Source: Benincasa hispida
Lineage: Eukaryota > Streptophyta > Magnoliopsida > Cucurbitales > Cucurbitaceae
Length of the DNA stretch: 64,000 bases
Assembly (NCBI RefSeq): GCF_009727055.1
Contig: NC_052354.1
Location: 44,683,777-44,747,776 of the forward strand
Reading direction: 5' to 3'
Below are positions 1 through 12,559 of the stretch, piece after piece. The notes below the pieces were generated by a model that was not told the DNA's origin, searched no databases, and saw only the letters and a program-made list of their open reading frames with translations. Positions within the stretch are counted from its first letter, which is position 1; the number at the start of each line of letters is the position of its first letter. A program made the position numbers and the translations under genes.

Positions 1-3000
1 GAGACATAAGAGTGGATCAGGTTCGAGTAAATAGTCAAAATGATCTATAGTACATAAGTAGGATTGAGTACCTTATTCTAGTAACACTATTGGATGCAGC
101 CTACTCTGTAGTTTTTACAAAGAGTTGTAAAGTGCTACATACGATGTGATCCTAATTTGTACATGTTATGACATGAGGAGTGGGGGTGTCCTATGCAATG
201 AGTTTGCATAAGATTAAACCAAGAGATAAGTCACTCTTACTTTATAATGTTGTTTACTGTATAAAACTGACTATTTCACTTAGATGACCTAGGTAACTCG
301 ATCTTAATCCTGAGCTAACTATGAACTCCTGTTTATTCGGAATTATCCTTAAATTTGCATAGGTGAGGGTTGGCTCAACAGCGTTGGCTCAATAAGCCTC
401 CTATTTCAAAGGTAAGACCTAATAGATAGCTGGAGACATAGGGTGCAAGATGGAGTTCACACCTACCCGATTTAGGGATAGAAGAAATGTTGTTCTCTCA
501 AGTACTGAATCTAGGTCTTGAACAAGGGGCCCCACCCTCTCACTGGGCTGAGAAAGTTTGGTTTAGTGATTGGATCATAAACCAGTTGTTCATTAGAGGA
601 TCAGTGGGAACTTAAGGAATAAGACGTAATCTCGGGAGTAAAATAGATATGTGACTCAAACGTTATTACGAACAACCTGTGAAGAGTCGACTTGTTGATT
701 ATGGTTAAATCATATTGACATAAAATATCTACAGTGAGAGGAGTGCAACTATGGGTTTTAGTGGAGTGACCCATTAGTTAACGAATGAAGGTTAATTTGG
801 TCTAATGAGTTTAGCCAATTAATCTCGGATCGTTGAAGCCCATAATCTGTAGATCCGCGAGGTCCCCCTATTAGCTCGTAATTGGATTAGCTTTGTTGGA
901 ACGTACCATTGCACAGCGGAAGTGACCAGGATCCATAAACGCTCTAATTCATTAATTTTGGCAGAAGTGAAAGCATGCTTCAGCAGAAGTAAATAGGTTT
1001 CGTGACATACCTTTGTAGAATTTCCTCTAAGCTTGAAACCAACTGCTAATCTCCTCTGAATCTTGTTGTAGACCACCCCAAGATCTTTCCTACTATCTTC
1101 TCAGTGCTCTAAATTGAGTAGTGAGACTCAAAATAAGCCTGAATTAAGGGAATTTAGAGACGAACTTACAGTTGCAACCCAAATGAAGAACATCTTTCTT
1201 CACCTGATTTTTTAAGAAAAAAATGATCGGTTGCCTTGCTTCAAAACACCTCAATCTCTTCAATATATTGCAGACATTCATGGAAAGATATTTGCTGCAT
1301 GAGATGCAATTCATTCTTGGAGTTAATGAAGCTTGAAGAAGTGGGTTGTTAGTAAGCTACTTGATGAAGACAATGGAAAATGCCAATTTTCAAACTTTGT
1401 GATTTTCCTTCATTTTCAATTTATCAAATATTGATTTCAAAAGTAAATTCTTTTAATAAAATTGAAAAAATTATTATTTTTACAAAATTAATTTCATAAA
1501 TTAATTTTCTTAATAAAATTAATAAATAATTATTTAAACAATTTAAATCACTTTAATTAAATTAATATCAAATATTAAATTAATTTTTACACAATTCCAT
1601 CTTCAAATGTTTAAATCATATTTAAATATTATTTCTCCAATTTCATTTATTTGTAATTTGAACACTTCAAATTAACTTATCACCTACACTAGAGCTAATC
1701 CATTTACAAGCTAGTAGGGGGACCTCGCGGACCTATAGATCATGGGCTCCAACAATCCGAGATTAATCGGGTAAACTCATTAGACCGATCTAACCTCCAT
1801 TTGTTAACTAATGGGTGATTCCACTAAAGTCCATAGTTGAGCTCCCCTCACTGTAGACATATTATGTCCACTCGATATAACCATGATTAGTAAATTAACC
1901 CTTCATAGGTTGCTCATAATAACGGTTGGGTCGAATCTCTGTTTTACCCCCGAAATTACCTCTTGTTCCTTAAGTCCCACTAATCCCGTAATGAACAATT
2001 GATTTGTGATCCAATCAACAAATAAAATCCCTCTCGGACCAATGAGAGGATGAGGCCTCTTGTTCAAGACCCAGAATTAACACTTGAAGGGAACAACCTC
2101 TCTACTAACCCTAATCAGGTAGGAGTGAATTCAGTCTTATACCCTATGTCCCCAGCTATTCATCCGATCTTATCCCCAAAATGGGAGGCTTATTGAGCAG
2201 AGACAGTTGGCCTACTCTCACTGTTTGTAGATCAAAGGATAATCCCAAACAAACAGAAGTTCATAGTTAACTCAGGATTAAAGCCAAGTTACCTAGGTCA
2301 TCGCTTTGAAATAGTCAATCTTAAACAGTAAACAACGTTATAAAGTAAGAGTGACTGGTTTCGTGGTCCGATCTTGTACAAAACTCATTTGCACAGGACA
2401 CCCCCACTCCTCACGTCCTAACATGAATGAATTAGGATCACTTCGTTTGTAGTACTTTACAACTCTTTGTAATAACTACAAAGTAGGCCACATCCAATAG
2501 TGTTACTAGAATGAGACACCCAACCTTATTCATATACTATAGATCATTTTGACTATTTACTCGAACCTAATCCACTTGTATGTCTTCACATAAAGTTCAA
2601 GTACTCATGTAATAGTCAACAGACTTAGATTTATTGGATTTCTAAAAAAACAATATATTCAATAACAACTTATTGAATTTTCAGAATAAGTTCTATTATT
2701 TACAAACTAGAAGTTTTAGGACATAAAATCCAACAAGCTCTAGAGTAGCATGATAAGTTAATTTGAAACGTTCAAATTAGAATTAAAGGAATTAGTAATT
2801 ATACGAGATATAATTAGTTGTTTAATTTGAGAATTAAACAGAATAAGAGAATTTATATTTAAATATGATTTAAATATATAAAGATGGATACGTGTAAAAA
2901 TNTTAAATTAATTAGTTTTATTTAAAAATTAATTTATGAAATTAATAAAATTTTCAGTTTTAAAATCAAAATTGATTTTGAAATTGATTTTGATGGAAAT

Positions 3001-3515
3001 TGAAATTTTGGCATAATGCACAAATGGAAAAACAAGTTTTTCCATTATCCATCTTCTACTTGCTCACACAAGATCCATCACCATTACCTTTAATCACTCC
3101 AAGCATGAGCTGCTACTCTCTTCCTTGCATGATGGTCTGCATTATATTGAAGAGATTGGAGTGAATTTGTGGCATGCAATCAAGAGAATTTTAGTTGAAA
3201 ATTCGTGGTGAAGAAAGTGTTCTTCAACAAGATTGTCGCTGTGAGCAATTCTCCATAATCCTTTTATTCAAGCTTGTTTTGAGTCCCACGACTCAATCTA
3301 GAGCACCAAGAGAATAGCGAGAAAGATCTTGAGGTGGTATGCAACGAGATTTAGAGAAGATTGCAGCTGGAGATCGAGCTTTGAAGAAGTTTTACAAAGG
3401 TATGTCATGAAACTCACTTATTTCTGCAAGAGCATGCTTTATATTTTGCCAAAATTAATGAATTAAAGTGCTTAAATGATCCTTATTGCTTCCGCGGTTG
3501 TTGATACAATCCTAC
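1..3515 (+). mobile_element. Copia-type LTR, forward, 5' end outside the window, interrupted at 889-2,740
   Basis: This is the body of a long LTR read on the plus strand; its first bases lie before the window. Positions 1-893 match, as reverse complement, the inserted LTR at 894-2,735, and the text resumes at 2,736 (agctctagagtagcatgata) as it does in the uninterrupted relative. The probable 3' end is the CA at 3,514-3,515, after the ttccgcgg...cctaca tail that resembles the ccaaca end of the inserted copy. No coding capacity is seen. A single N sits at 2,902. It may be a solo LTR or the 5' LTR of a lost element. Confidence 0.7.
894..2735 (-). mobile_element. Solo LTR of the same family, inserted in minus orientation
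   Basis: Read on the minus strand it starts TGTTGGATTTTATGTCC at 2,735 and ends GGTACGTTCCAACA at 894, so it has TGTTGG/CCAACA ends. It is flanked by agctt (889-893) and agctc (2,736-2,740), a 5-bp target duplication with one mismatch. No internal region is present, which fits a solo LTR left by LTR-LTR recombination. It lies in the opposite orientation to the LTR it interrupts, which creates an inverted repeat with arms of about 0.9 kb (1-893 against about 1,690-2,590). Confidence 0.75.
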
Positions 3516-4286
3516 ATTTTTAGGGTTTTCTATTGATTGTATATGATACAATAGAAAAACGTTTAATTTAATTGAAATTAACGAAATTGGAAAATCAATT
3601 GATATTTAAATATAAAATTTATTTATTGGTGATATTGATATTTTATTAATTTAATATTAGATATAATTTTAACTAAAAAGTTTGATTTAAAAATCAATTA
3701 AAATTAGTTTTATTTAAATTAACTATTTTGAATTAATTTTATAAAATTAATTTAATCAAATGATTTTTTAAATCATTTTAGGTTAGTGGATTTTTCCAAT
3801 TTTTGGGAAAAATCCACTAACCACATTATGTTGGATAGTCACCAAAATCCATTTCTAGTTGTGATGATCTTCAAGTTGGAGCTGCTCTTCATGCAACCAT
3901 GTACATTTGCATGAATTCTACTTATAAATAGAAGCTCCATGCATGAAGAACAAAAAAACATTATGAGTTATACTTGCTAAAGTAATAACCAGAAAACTCT
4001 ACATACCCCTCTCTTGTTCTTCATCAATTCAACTTGATTTAAGTGTTTCCACCACACGTTCCAGCTTGAGCATAGTAGAGAATATCTTGGTGGTAGTCCT
4101 TTTGAAGTTTCAAGCTCTATCTTGGTGAATTTCAGCTGAATTTGCGAAGAAAATCTTCAAAGGTAATTTGTGTTTCAAACCCTTTTATGAATATCATATG
4201 AATAGCATGCTTAAAACTCAAATTAAATGTAGTTTAAGTGCTCATTGATTTTGTAATCTTCCGTTGCATGATATATCATTCCTTCA
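3516..4286 (+). mobile_element. 3' portion of a second copia LTR (5' LTR of the large element)
   Basis: An AT-rich stretch is followed by a leader-like region and ends ...gatatatcattccttca at 4,286, directly before a primer-binding-site-like sequence. It differs from the LTR upstream. Its 5' half is not present here, so it was probably truncated by, or recombined with, the upstream LTR. Confidence 0.55.
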
Positions 4287-4288
4287 AT

Positions 4289-4300
4289 CGATACCAGAGC
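4289..4300 (+). other. Degenerate primer-binding site (initiator tRNA-Met type)
   Basis: CGATACCAGAGC matches 9 of 12 bases of the plant copia PBS TGGTATCAGAGC and begins two bases after an LTR-like CA end. This marks where reverse transcription of the element would have started. Confidence 0.55.
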
Positions 4301-4589
4301 ATGATTTAAGTGCTTAACTATTGTTAATTTCAGTTTGGTGGGTGTTTTTTCATAAATTGCATGAAATAGTATGCTGATATAGTTTTTCTAGTGTTTTGAC
4401 ATTTTAATCCTTTCAATTATGTTGTTTCTCTTGTAATTGGCTCTTGTTTGATGGGACTTAATGTAAGTTTAAGAGTCTATAATTCATATAGAGTCATTAG
4501 AAGTTGAAATTAGAATGTAATTGAAGAAAGAAGTGAAGGAGGCCGAGCTGTAGTTTTCTAGTTCTTCAGCTACTATTTGAATTTCCAAC

Positions 4590-4880
4590 GAGATTGGACC
4601 AAGTTCGAGCGAGATTTTGAATCAAGGTTGAGCGAGATTCTAATGGAAGTCCTAGTGAGATTTCAAGTTCGAACCAGATTTCAAGCAAGGAGCGAGATTC
4701 TGATGGTTTGAGCGAGATTTCAATGAGCCAGCGAGAGATCAAGTTTTGAGCAAGATTTCAACCGACAACGAGAGATCAATTTTGAGCCAGATTTCAACAT
4801 GGAGCGAGATCATGTTAAAACCAAGCGAGATCTCGGTCCATCAGCAAGATCCGGCTTATCCAAGCGAGATTCTTGAACCG
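4590..4880 (+). repeat. Degenerate GCGAGAT-type tandem motif
   Basis: The core GAGCGAGATT or AGCGAGAT recurs about ten times at irregular spacing of 20-35 bases, separated by related text (ttcaag, tttgag, aatgg). The same core reappears near 51,200-51,255 and, reversed, at 54,230-54,320. Confidence 0.6.
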
Positions 4881-5885
4881 GTTTAAGAAGATTGACTAGT
4901 TTAACCGATTTTCTTCAAACTTGACCCGGTTCATTTTCAAAATTGTTTTGATTGACCTGGTTTAGGTGGTTCACATCTGATTCAAGTACTTTTGGGTCCG
5001 GTTTGGAGCTGTTCGAGTGGTCAAGAAGCGGTTTGGAGCTATCATCAGTTTTTTTGTTGTTGTAATACATAGGTTTTTGTTTTACTTAAAAATGCCAAAA
5101 CTAAAAACTGTATCAGTATGTGTTTAATTATTTATGCATGTAATGTATGTTATAATTAAAAAAAAAAAAAAAAATCTTGTACATGCATACAGTATGCCAT
5201 GTAGATTTAAAATCCCATCGTAGGAAGCATGTTACATGCATTAAAAGTATGTTATAAATTGTTATGATATATAGTATGCATGTATAGGGTTCCTTTTAAT
5301 ATAAATGTTATATTAAATGCCTTTGATGAATGTTGTGGATGTTTAGCATGTCTAATTTTTGTAAGTTGTTATAAAATGTAATTAGACTTTAAAATCCATA
5401 ACGAAGATATACAACATGCTCACTTAGGTTAACAACCAGTTTTAAACTGTTAAAATAAGATTGTTACCTTATAAAATTTTGTTATAAACTCAAAATCAGT
5501 TCATAAACCTGTCCAAGGCTGGGGGTACTTAAGTTGACGATATATATAACACCTCTTACCTTGGGATTATGACCTAAAGATTGAGCGTTGTTAACTGATT
5601 TTATGAGCTTGCGTGAGCGGTGTAAGGTTTAAAACTAGTTTAAACGCTTAGACATCGTGGGTTTTATTCAAATATAAATGCTATACTTGGATAAAAATGA
5701 TATAAACTTAGGTTGTTTAAAAAGTTAGCCGTTTTGAACCTAAGTAAATAGATACTCAAACATTAGAACACTTCAGTAGGAGATTAATAATATATTTGAT
5801 ATATAGTTATTAGCTCTCACATCCTTAAGAGTTCACACCGTGAGATCCATGCTCGGCTTCGTGTCGCTTTTACCGCGACTACTCC

Positions 5886-7971
5886 TGTAACAACCCGACC
5901 CCTAGGACTTAAGTTAGGCCGTTACTAAATACATGCATGCATGGAACTTAAAACGACACTCTTTTATGGTGAAATAAATGCTAAATAAGTAAGGTAAGTG
6001 CAAAAGACTTTCATTAAATCCAAATATTAAAAACAACAATAGGGTACCCCTAAATCATAAATGATAATAAATAAGTCTGAAAACGATTCTTAATAGTAAG
6101 TTTCAAACATCAAAACTGAAAGTTAAGAAAAACATGAAAAGAAATCTAAATCTCATGAGCGGAAGCATAAAACTAGTCCCAGTGGCTTGATCACAAATTT
6201 CGCTTGTCCATCGCCGGTGCATCTCTACCCTTACCTGAAAACAACAATATGAGAAGAATGAGTATAAAATACTCAGTAAGATAACCCCACTACTGGGGTC
6301 AGGTTAGACATCTATGTCCTCTAGATGCCTACCTCTGGTGGAACATATAAACTGTCCTAGTCCTCATGGGACACATCCATACATGAAAAACTGAGTTCTA
6401 TCCTACTGTAGCTAAATATGCCCACTACCTCTGGTGAATCCCAAAGGAAACACAAAATCTAATGAATCCCAAAGGAAACACAATCTAATGAATCCCAAAG
6501 GAAACACAAACTGGTGAATCCCGAAGGAAACACAATATTTGGTGAATCCTGAAGGAAACACAATATTCTGGTGAATCCGAGGAAACACAATATCTGTGAA
6601 TCCCGAAGGAAACAAAAACTGGTGAATCTAAAAGGAAACACAAACTGGTGAATCCCGAAGGAAACACAAACTGGTGGGCATTCTAACTAATCAGTAAAAT
6701 CACTATCACAATCTCGGACATCACAATCTCAACATGATTCTATAACATACATATACATCTCATCATCATGATTCTACAATATACATATAAATTTCTTCAT
6801 CATAGCTTTACAAACATATGTATGCATCTCATCCTCCTCAAGATTCAGCAGGATCTCTAATAAAAATAATATACTCAAATCATACTAGTATTCAAACATC
6901 TCTATGCGCAACTAGCCTTTTAAACTCTCATATCAACAAGGCATACATAAACATCAAACTATCAATATATCCTCAGTAAAATCATATTTGTCAATTCCTG
7001 ACTCCAGTCATTTCAAACCTCAGTCAATGAAGGCAAACCTAAATATCATGCTAACTTATAATCCTAAATAAATCATAATTATCATTGTCGGGCACTGGGG
7101 CAGTTCCAGTAGTAAGATTACTTACCTCGACTTGGTAAAAAAATACAGAAAAAAATCTCCTTAGAACTTCTTTAGCACACTTGAATCAACCTAAAGTTGT
7201 GGCTTGGTTCAAGACAAATTCCAATACTCAATTTAATTATCCAATCGATCTTCACCAATTTTCTGCAAAACAAAATGGTATCTAGCTTGATGGTCAATGC
7301 CTCAAAACTTACAAACCTTGAATCCATGATTTTCCTCAAAATTTCGGCAAAGATCGGGGCAATGGCGGGCGACGGCACGTCACTTGTGGCTGCCATAGAT
7401 AGGCAGTGTGCGTTGCTGTCGAACGGCATAAATTATTTAGGCTAGCAGCTGGTAGTGAGGGTCTTATATGAGGAGGGTTTGCGAGAGTGGGAGAGAAGGG
7501 AATTTCTAGTTTACAGATTTTATTCAGCAGTGATTACGAACCAACCAGAGCTTCAAACAACGATCCAACCGTTCAAATGAAACTCTATATGTCTCGAATA
7601 GACTGACCAAATTTGAGTACGATCCAACAGTTCAAACTTTGATAATCAACAATTTTGCGAAAGCTTATCGCTGAAAAAAATTGCTTTCTCCCCAATTTTT
7701 TACCTTTTTCACTCCCATTTAATTTCGAAAAAATCTCAATTCTTTTATTTTTTCTAAATTTTGAAAAGATAAATAAAATATTTTATCACAATATCTCCAA
7801 AATCTCCAAAGATTCTATTAAATTTAGAAATCAATTAACTTTTCAAATTATCTTAATTTAGGCTTCAAAAACCAAAATTAAAGGGCATAAGATCCATCAA
7901 TTTGATACAAATTAAATTCTTCCAAATATTTAAATCAATTCAAAATCACATGAAATTAATTATCTTCTTTC

Positions 7972-8002
<31 letters not shown>

Positions 8003-8216
8003 TTAAGATGGCCCTAAAATCCAAAATCAAAGGGAAGCAAAAATTCAAAATTTTCAAGATAATCAGTTCGAATATCTAATCAATTAAATTCAATTTAAAA
8101 AAATAAAATTTTTTCAATTATTTCAATTTAACCCCAATTTTCCAAATGAAAGGGAAATTTAAACTCAATAATTTTAGATAATTAACTTAAAATTTCCTAA
8201 AATTCGGGATGTTACA
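5886..8216 (-). mobile_element. Solo LTR, probably Ty3/gypsy chromovirus-like, with perfect 5-bp TSD
   Basis: The plus-strand ends are TGTAACAACCCGACC and TTCGGGATGTTACA, so both strands begin TGTAACA. ACTCC is present at 5,881-5,885 and again at 8,217-8,221, a perfect target duplication. The minus-strand start (TGTAACATCCCGAATTTT) resembles the TGTAACA-C/T-CCC start of plant Tekay/Del-like LTRs, hence the orientation; that family call is from memory. It is 2,331 bases with no coding domain. It splits the copia leader: 5,885 continues at 8,222. Confidence 0.75.
6425..6680 (+). repeat. 26-bp minisatellite inside the solo LTR (copy A)
   Basis: About ten imperfect units of the form TGGTGAATCCCGAAGGAAAC plus acaaa. 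Unit length varies (23-28 bases). Short reverse-strand ORFs here only reflect the repeat (recurring FPSGFT / CFLWDS). Confidence 0.85.
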
Positions 8217-8221
8217 ACTCC

Positions 8222-10512
8222 ATTCGGAAAGTGTTTGCATGGTCAATAACAAGGTAAATGAGGGAAGTAGTTCATAGTAAGTGGGTGAAGGAAATGTGTC
8301 AACATTGTCCTACGGTCTGCTTCATTAGTTTGAACTATGTTGCGCTTGTTGTTATTTTTAGGCGACACTAGCTAATCGTTAACCACGGCGATCCCCAGGA
8401 AGGGTGTAACATAGGATTTAGAATAATTCAAGCTCCAGTAACGAATAGGGTCTTATAGTTCTGTCTTGTGTACTGTCTTTCATCTCAAGGGCATATTCAT
8501 ACTGTTTTTATAAGATCTGAAAATGGCAAGTCACACTTACAAGAATTATTAATTGTTAGTAAAGATCTTGACCGAAAACAATAACCAAAAGAACTATAGG
8601 AGTAAATAGTTATTCTTATATAGTATTTGGTCAAGAATTTTCTTGCTTCGGTGAAAGAATTGTTTATTGCCCCACTGTGGCAACTGTTTTAAATCATTAA
8701 AGTATCGTAGCAAATAAATAAATATTTATTGGGTACTATATTAATTTTGCTAAAATTTGGATTTATATACATAAAAATTTAATATAATTTTTCAGCAATT
8801 TCGAATTCAATTATACAACTGCTAGCTTCGATAAGTTTAACGGTGAAGGATATTCAAACTGAAAAATCCAACATCAATACGATATTAGTTGTGGATGATT
8901 TGAGGTTTGTGTTGACGGATGAATGTCTTCCGATTCCCAGTACAATAGCGAACCGAAATATTCGAGGACATCTATGATCAGTGGGTTAGGGCTAATGAAA
9001 AAGTTCGAGCTACATCTTAACAAGTATATCAGATGTACTTAATAAGAAACATGAGGTAATATCCACCGCCCATAAGATAATGGCGTCACTTCAGGAGATG
9101 TTCAGGAACCATCATCCTCTGTTCGACATGAAGCCATTAAGTATGTCTATAGTACTCGCATGAAAGATGGTTCCAACATTAGAGAACATGTTCTCGATAT
9201 GATGGCCCATTTTAATGTTGCTGAGGCTCATGGGGTGATGATAGATGAGATAAGTCAAGTAAGTATGAGATTAGAATCTCTCCCAGAGAGTTATCTGCCC
9301 TTTCAGAACCAATGTTGTTATGAACAAAATTACTTATAATTTGACCACATTGTGAACGAGTTACAGACATATCAGTCTATGATGAAACTTAAGAAAAAAA
9401 AAGTAAATATTATTTCCAAATCTAAGAAGTTTTTTAAGAGGTCGATGATTGGAAAAGGACCCACTTGATAACAAGAAGTTTGCTCCCTCTTCTTCAAAAG
9501 ACAAATTTGTACAAATGAAGAAAGGTAAAGGGAATAAGAAAACCACTGCTAAGAAAAACAAAAACAAAAACAAGACTCCAAAGAAAAGTGTTTCCATTGC
9601 GAGATGATGGACACTAGAAGCATAAACTGCCCAAAATATTTGGTGAAAGAAAGCGGAAAGGGTGAAACAAGGTAAATCAGATTTACTAGTAGTTGAAATA
9701 TGTCTATGGAGAATACTCACCTAACTTGGATGTTAGATTCAGGTCGCTAATCATGTTTGCATTTTTCTACAAGAAACTAAGTTCTTGGAGAGAACTTTCT
9801 GAGCAGGAAATGACTTTCAAGGTGGGAACGGGTGAAGTCATTTTAGCTCATGCAGTGGGAGATGTCAAGCTATTTTTTGGAAGTCTTTCATCTTACTTAG
9901 GAATGTGTATTATGTACCTAAGATGAAAACTACTTAATCTCCATTTCCTGTCTGCTAGAAAATATATACATAATATCTTTTGAATCTAATGAAGTGTTTT
10001 TTGTTTTTCAAGAGGTGTTCATATTTTTTTCTGCAAGACTAAAAAATAACTTGTACATATTAAACCAACTGAAGCAAAGGTCATTCTAAATGTATAGATG
10101 TTTAAAACGGCTGAGACTCAAAATAAAAAATAGAAAATTTCTCCTAACACATATCTTTGGCACCTCAGACTTGGTCATATTAATCTCAACAGGATTGAGA
10201 GATTAGTAAAAACCGGTCACCTAAGTCAGTTAGAAGATAGCTCTTTACCTCCATGTGAAACATGTCTTGAGGGAAAAATGACAAAAAGAATATTTTTCTG
10301 ACAAAGGTCTTCGTACCAAAGAGCCTCTTGAACTTATACATTCAGACCTATGTGGTCCGATGAGTGTAAAACACGAGGAGGCTATCAATATTTTTGTCAA
10401 TTTTATTGATGATTACTCAAGATATGGTTGTATTTACTCAATTAGTCACAAGTCTAAAACTCTTGAAAATTTCAAAGAATTTCAAACCAAGACAGAAAAG
10501 TTGTTAAGTAAA
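8222..10512 (+). pseudogene. Copia leader, gag and integrase-start fragment (copy A, indel-rich)
   Basis: This corresponds base for base to 12,560-14,852 but with many single-base indels, mostly in homopolymers. It contains the leader (8,222-8,850), a gag-like region (about 8,850-9,660), the protease neighbourhood and the start of the integrase (LHSDL-like text near 10,335), then stops at an N gap. Frames that are open in copy B are broken here, for example near 8,964, 9,303 and 9,352. It is most likely a poorly corrected duplicate of the same locus, not a second element. Confidence 0.75.
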
Positions 10513-10537
10513 NNNNNNNNNNNNNNNNNNNNNNNNN
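10513..10537. other. Assembly gap of 25 N
   Basis: Exactly 25 N. The sequence left of the gap ends at the point equivalent to about 14,852 and the sequence right of it starts at the point equivalent to 6,203, so the two flanks overlap by about 4.3 kb. The fixed length suggests a placeholder, not a measured distance. Confidence 0.95.
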
Positions 10538-12310
10538 CTTGTCCATCGCCGGTGCATCTCTACCCTTACCTGAAACAACAATATGAGAAAGAATGAGTAT
10601 AAAATACTCAGTAAGTAACCCCACTACTGGGGTCAGGTTAGACATCTATGTCCTCTAGATGCCTACCTCTGGTGGAACATATAAACTGTCCTAGTCCTCA
10701 TGGGACACATCCATACATGAAAAACTGAGTTCTATCCTACTGTAGCTAAATATGCCCACTACCTCTGGTGAATCCCAAAGGAAACACAATCTAATGAATC
10801 CCAAAGGAAACACAATCTAATGAATCCCAAAGGAAACACAAACTGGTGAATCCCGAAGGAAACACAATATTTGGTGAATCCTGAAGGAAACACAATATCT
10901 GGTGAATCCCGAAGGAAACACAATATCTGTGAATCCCGAAGGAAACAAAAACTGGTGAATCTAAAAGGAAACACAAACTGGTGAATCCCGAAGGAAACAC
11001 AAACTGGTGGGCATTCTAACTAATCAGTAAAATCACTATCACAATCTCGGACATCACAATCTCAACATGATTCTATAACATACATATACATCTCATCATC
11101 ATGATTCTACAATATACATATAAATTTCTTCATCATAGCTTTACAACATATGTATGCATCTCATCCTCCTCAGATTCAGCAGGATCTCTAATAAAAATAA
11201 TATACTCAAATCATACTAGTATTCAAACATCTCTATGCGCAACTAGCCTTTTAAACTCTCATATCAACAAGGCATACATAAACATCAAACTATCAATATA
11301 TCCTCAGTAAATCATATTTGTCAATTCCTGACTCCAGTCATTTCAAACCTCAGTCAATGAAGGCAAACCTAAATATCATGCTAACTAATAATCCTAAATA
11401 AATCATAATTATCATTGTCGGGCACTGGGGCAGTTCCAGTAGTAAGATTACTTACCTCGACTTGGTAAAAAAATACAGAAAAAAATCTCCTTAGAACTTC
11501 TTTAGCACACTTGAATCAACCTAAAGTTGTGGCTTGGTTCAAGACAAATTCCAATACTCAATTTAATTATCCAATCGATCTTCACCAATTTTCTGCAAAA
11601 CAAAATGGTATCTAGCTTGATGGTCAATGCCTCAAAACTTACAAACCTTGAATCCATGATTTTCCTCAAAATTTCGGCAAAGATCGGGGCAATGGCGGGC
11701 GACGGCACGTCACTTGTGGCTGCCATAGATAGGCAGTGTGCGTTGCTGTCGAACGGCATAAATTATTTAGGCTAGCAGCTGGTAGTGAGGGTCTTATATG
11801 AGGAGGGTTTGCGAGATTGGGAGAGAAGGGGAATTTCTAGTTTACAGATTTTATTCAGCAGTGATTACGAACCAACCAGAGCTTCAAACAACGATCCAAC
11901 CGTTCAAAAATGAAACTCTATATGTCTCGAATAGACTGACCAAATTTGAGTACGATCCAACAGTTCAAACTTTGATAATCAACAATTTTGCGAAAGCTAT
12001 CGCTGAAAAAAATTGCTTTCTCCCCAATTTTTTACCTCTTTTCACTCCCATTTAATTTCGAAAAAATCTCAATTCTTTTATTTTTTCTAAATTTTGAAAA
12101 GATAAATAAAATATTTTATCACAATATCTCCAAAATCTCCAAAGATTCTATTAAATTTAGAAATCAATTAACTTTTCAAATTATCTTAATTTAGGCTTCA
12201 AAAACCAAAATTAAAGGGCATAAGATCCATCAATTTGATACAAATTAAATTCTTCCAAATATTTAAATCAATTCAAAATCACATGAAATTAATTATCTTC
12301 TTCTTTCTTT

Positions 12311-12344
<34 letters not shown>

Positions 12345-12554
12345 GGCCCTAAAACCAAAAATCAAAGGGAAGCAAAAATTTCAAAATTTTCAAGATAATC
12401 AGTTCGAATATCTAATCAATTAAATTCAATTTTAAAAAAAATAAAATTTTTTCAATTATTTCAATTTAACCCCAATTTTCCAAATGAAAGGGAAATTTAA
12501 ACTCAATAATTTTAGATAATTAACTTAAATTTTCCTAAAATTCGGGATGTTACA
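10538..12554 (-). mobile_element. Second assembled copy of the gypsy-type solo LTR (5'-truncated at the gap)
   Basis: Near-identical to 6,203-8,216, ending at the same TTCGGGATGTTACA followed by ACTCC (12,555-12,559). It includes the same minisatellite (10,765-11,005) and a longer T run at about 12,310-12,339. It is probably the same genomic LTR assembled twice. Confidence 0.75.
10765..11005 (+). repeat. 26-bp minisatellite inside the solo LTR (copy B)
   Basis: Same tandem units as at 6,425-6,680 (gaatcccgaaggaaacacaa core), with one unit fewer or more depending on alignment. Confidence 0.85.
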
Positions 12555-12559
12555 ACTCC

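Larger units (their letters stand above)
4287..5885 (+). mobile_element. Untranslated 5' leader of the large copia element, first part
   Basis: A long non-coding stretch between the PBS and the gag-like region. It is continued at 8,222 and, in the second assembled copy, at 12,560. It includes a GCGAGAT-rich stretch (4,590-4,880), an A run at 5,160-5,175 and a tail (gttcacaccgtgagatcc..., 5,831-5,885) that ends exactly at the target duplication of the solo LTR. No open reading frame of note. Confidence 0.55.

Noticed and set aside
6412..6667. Overlapping minus-strand ORFs rich in FPSGFT/CFLWDS
   Set aside because: They are translations of the 26-bp minisatellite; no start context, no homology beyond the repeat.
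6425..6680. CRISPR-like regular repeats
   Set aside because: Units are contiguous without unique spacers, and the DNA is a plant nuclear LTR.
7172..7445. Paired ORFs of 82-85 codons on both strands, present again at 11,502-11,775
   Set aside because: They lie within the solo LTR, overlap each other head-on and have no recognisable motif; the second set is the assembly duplicate.
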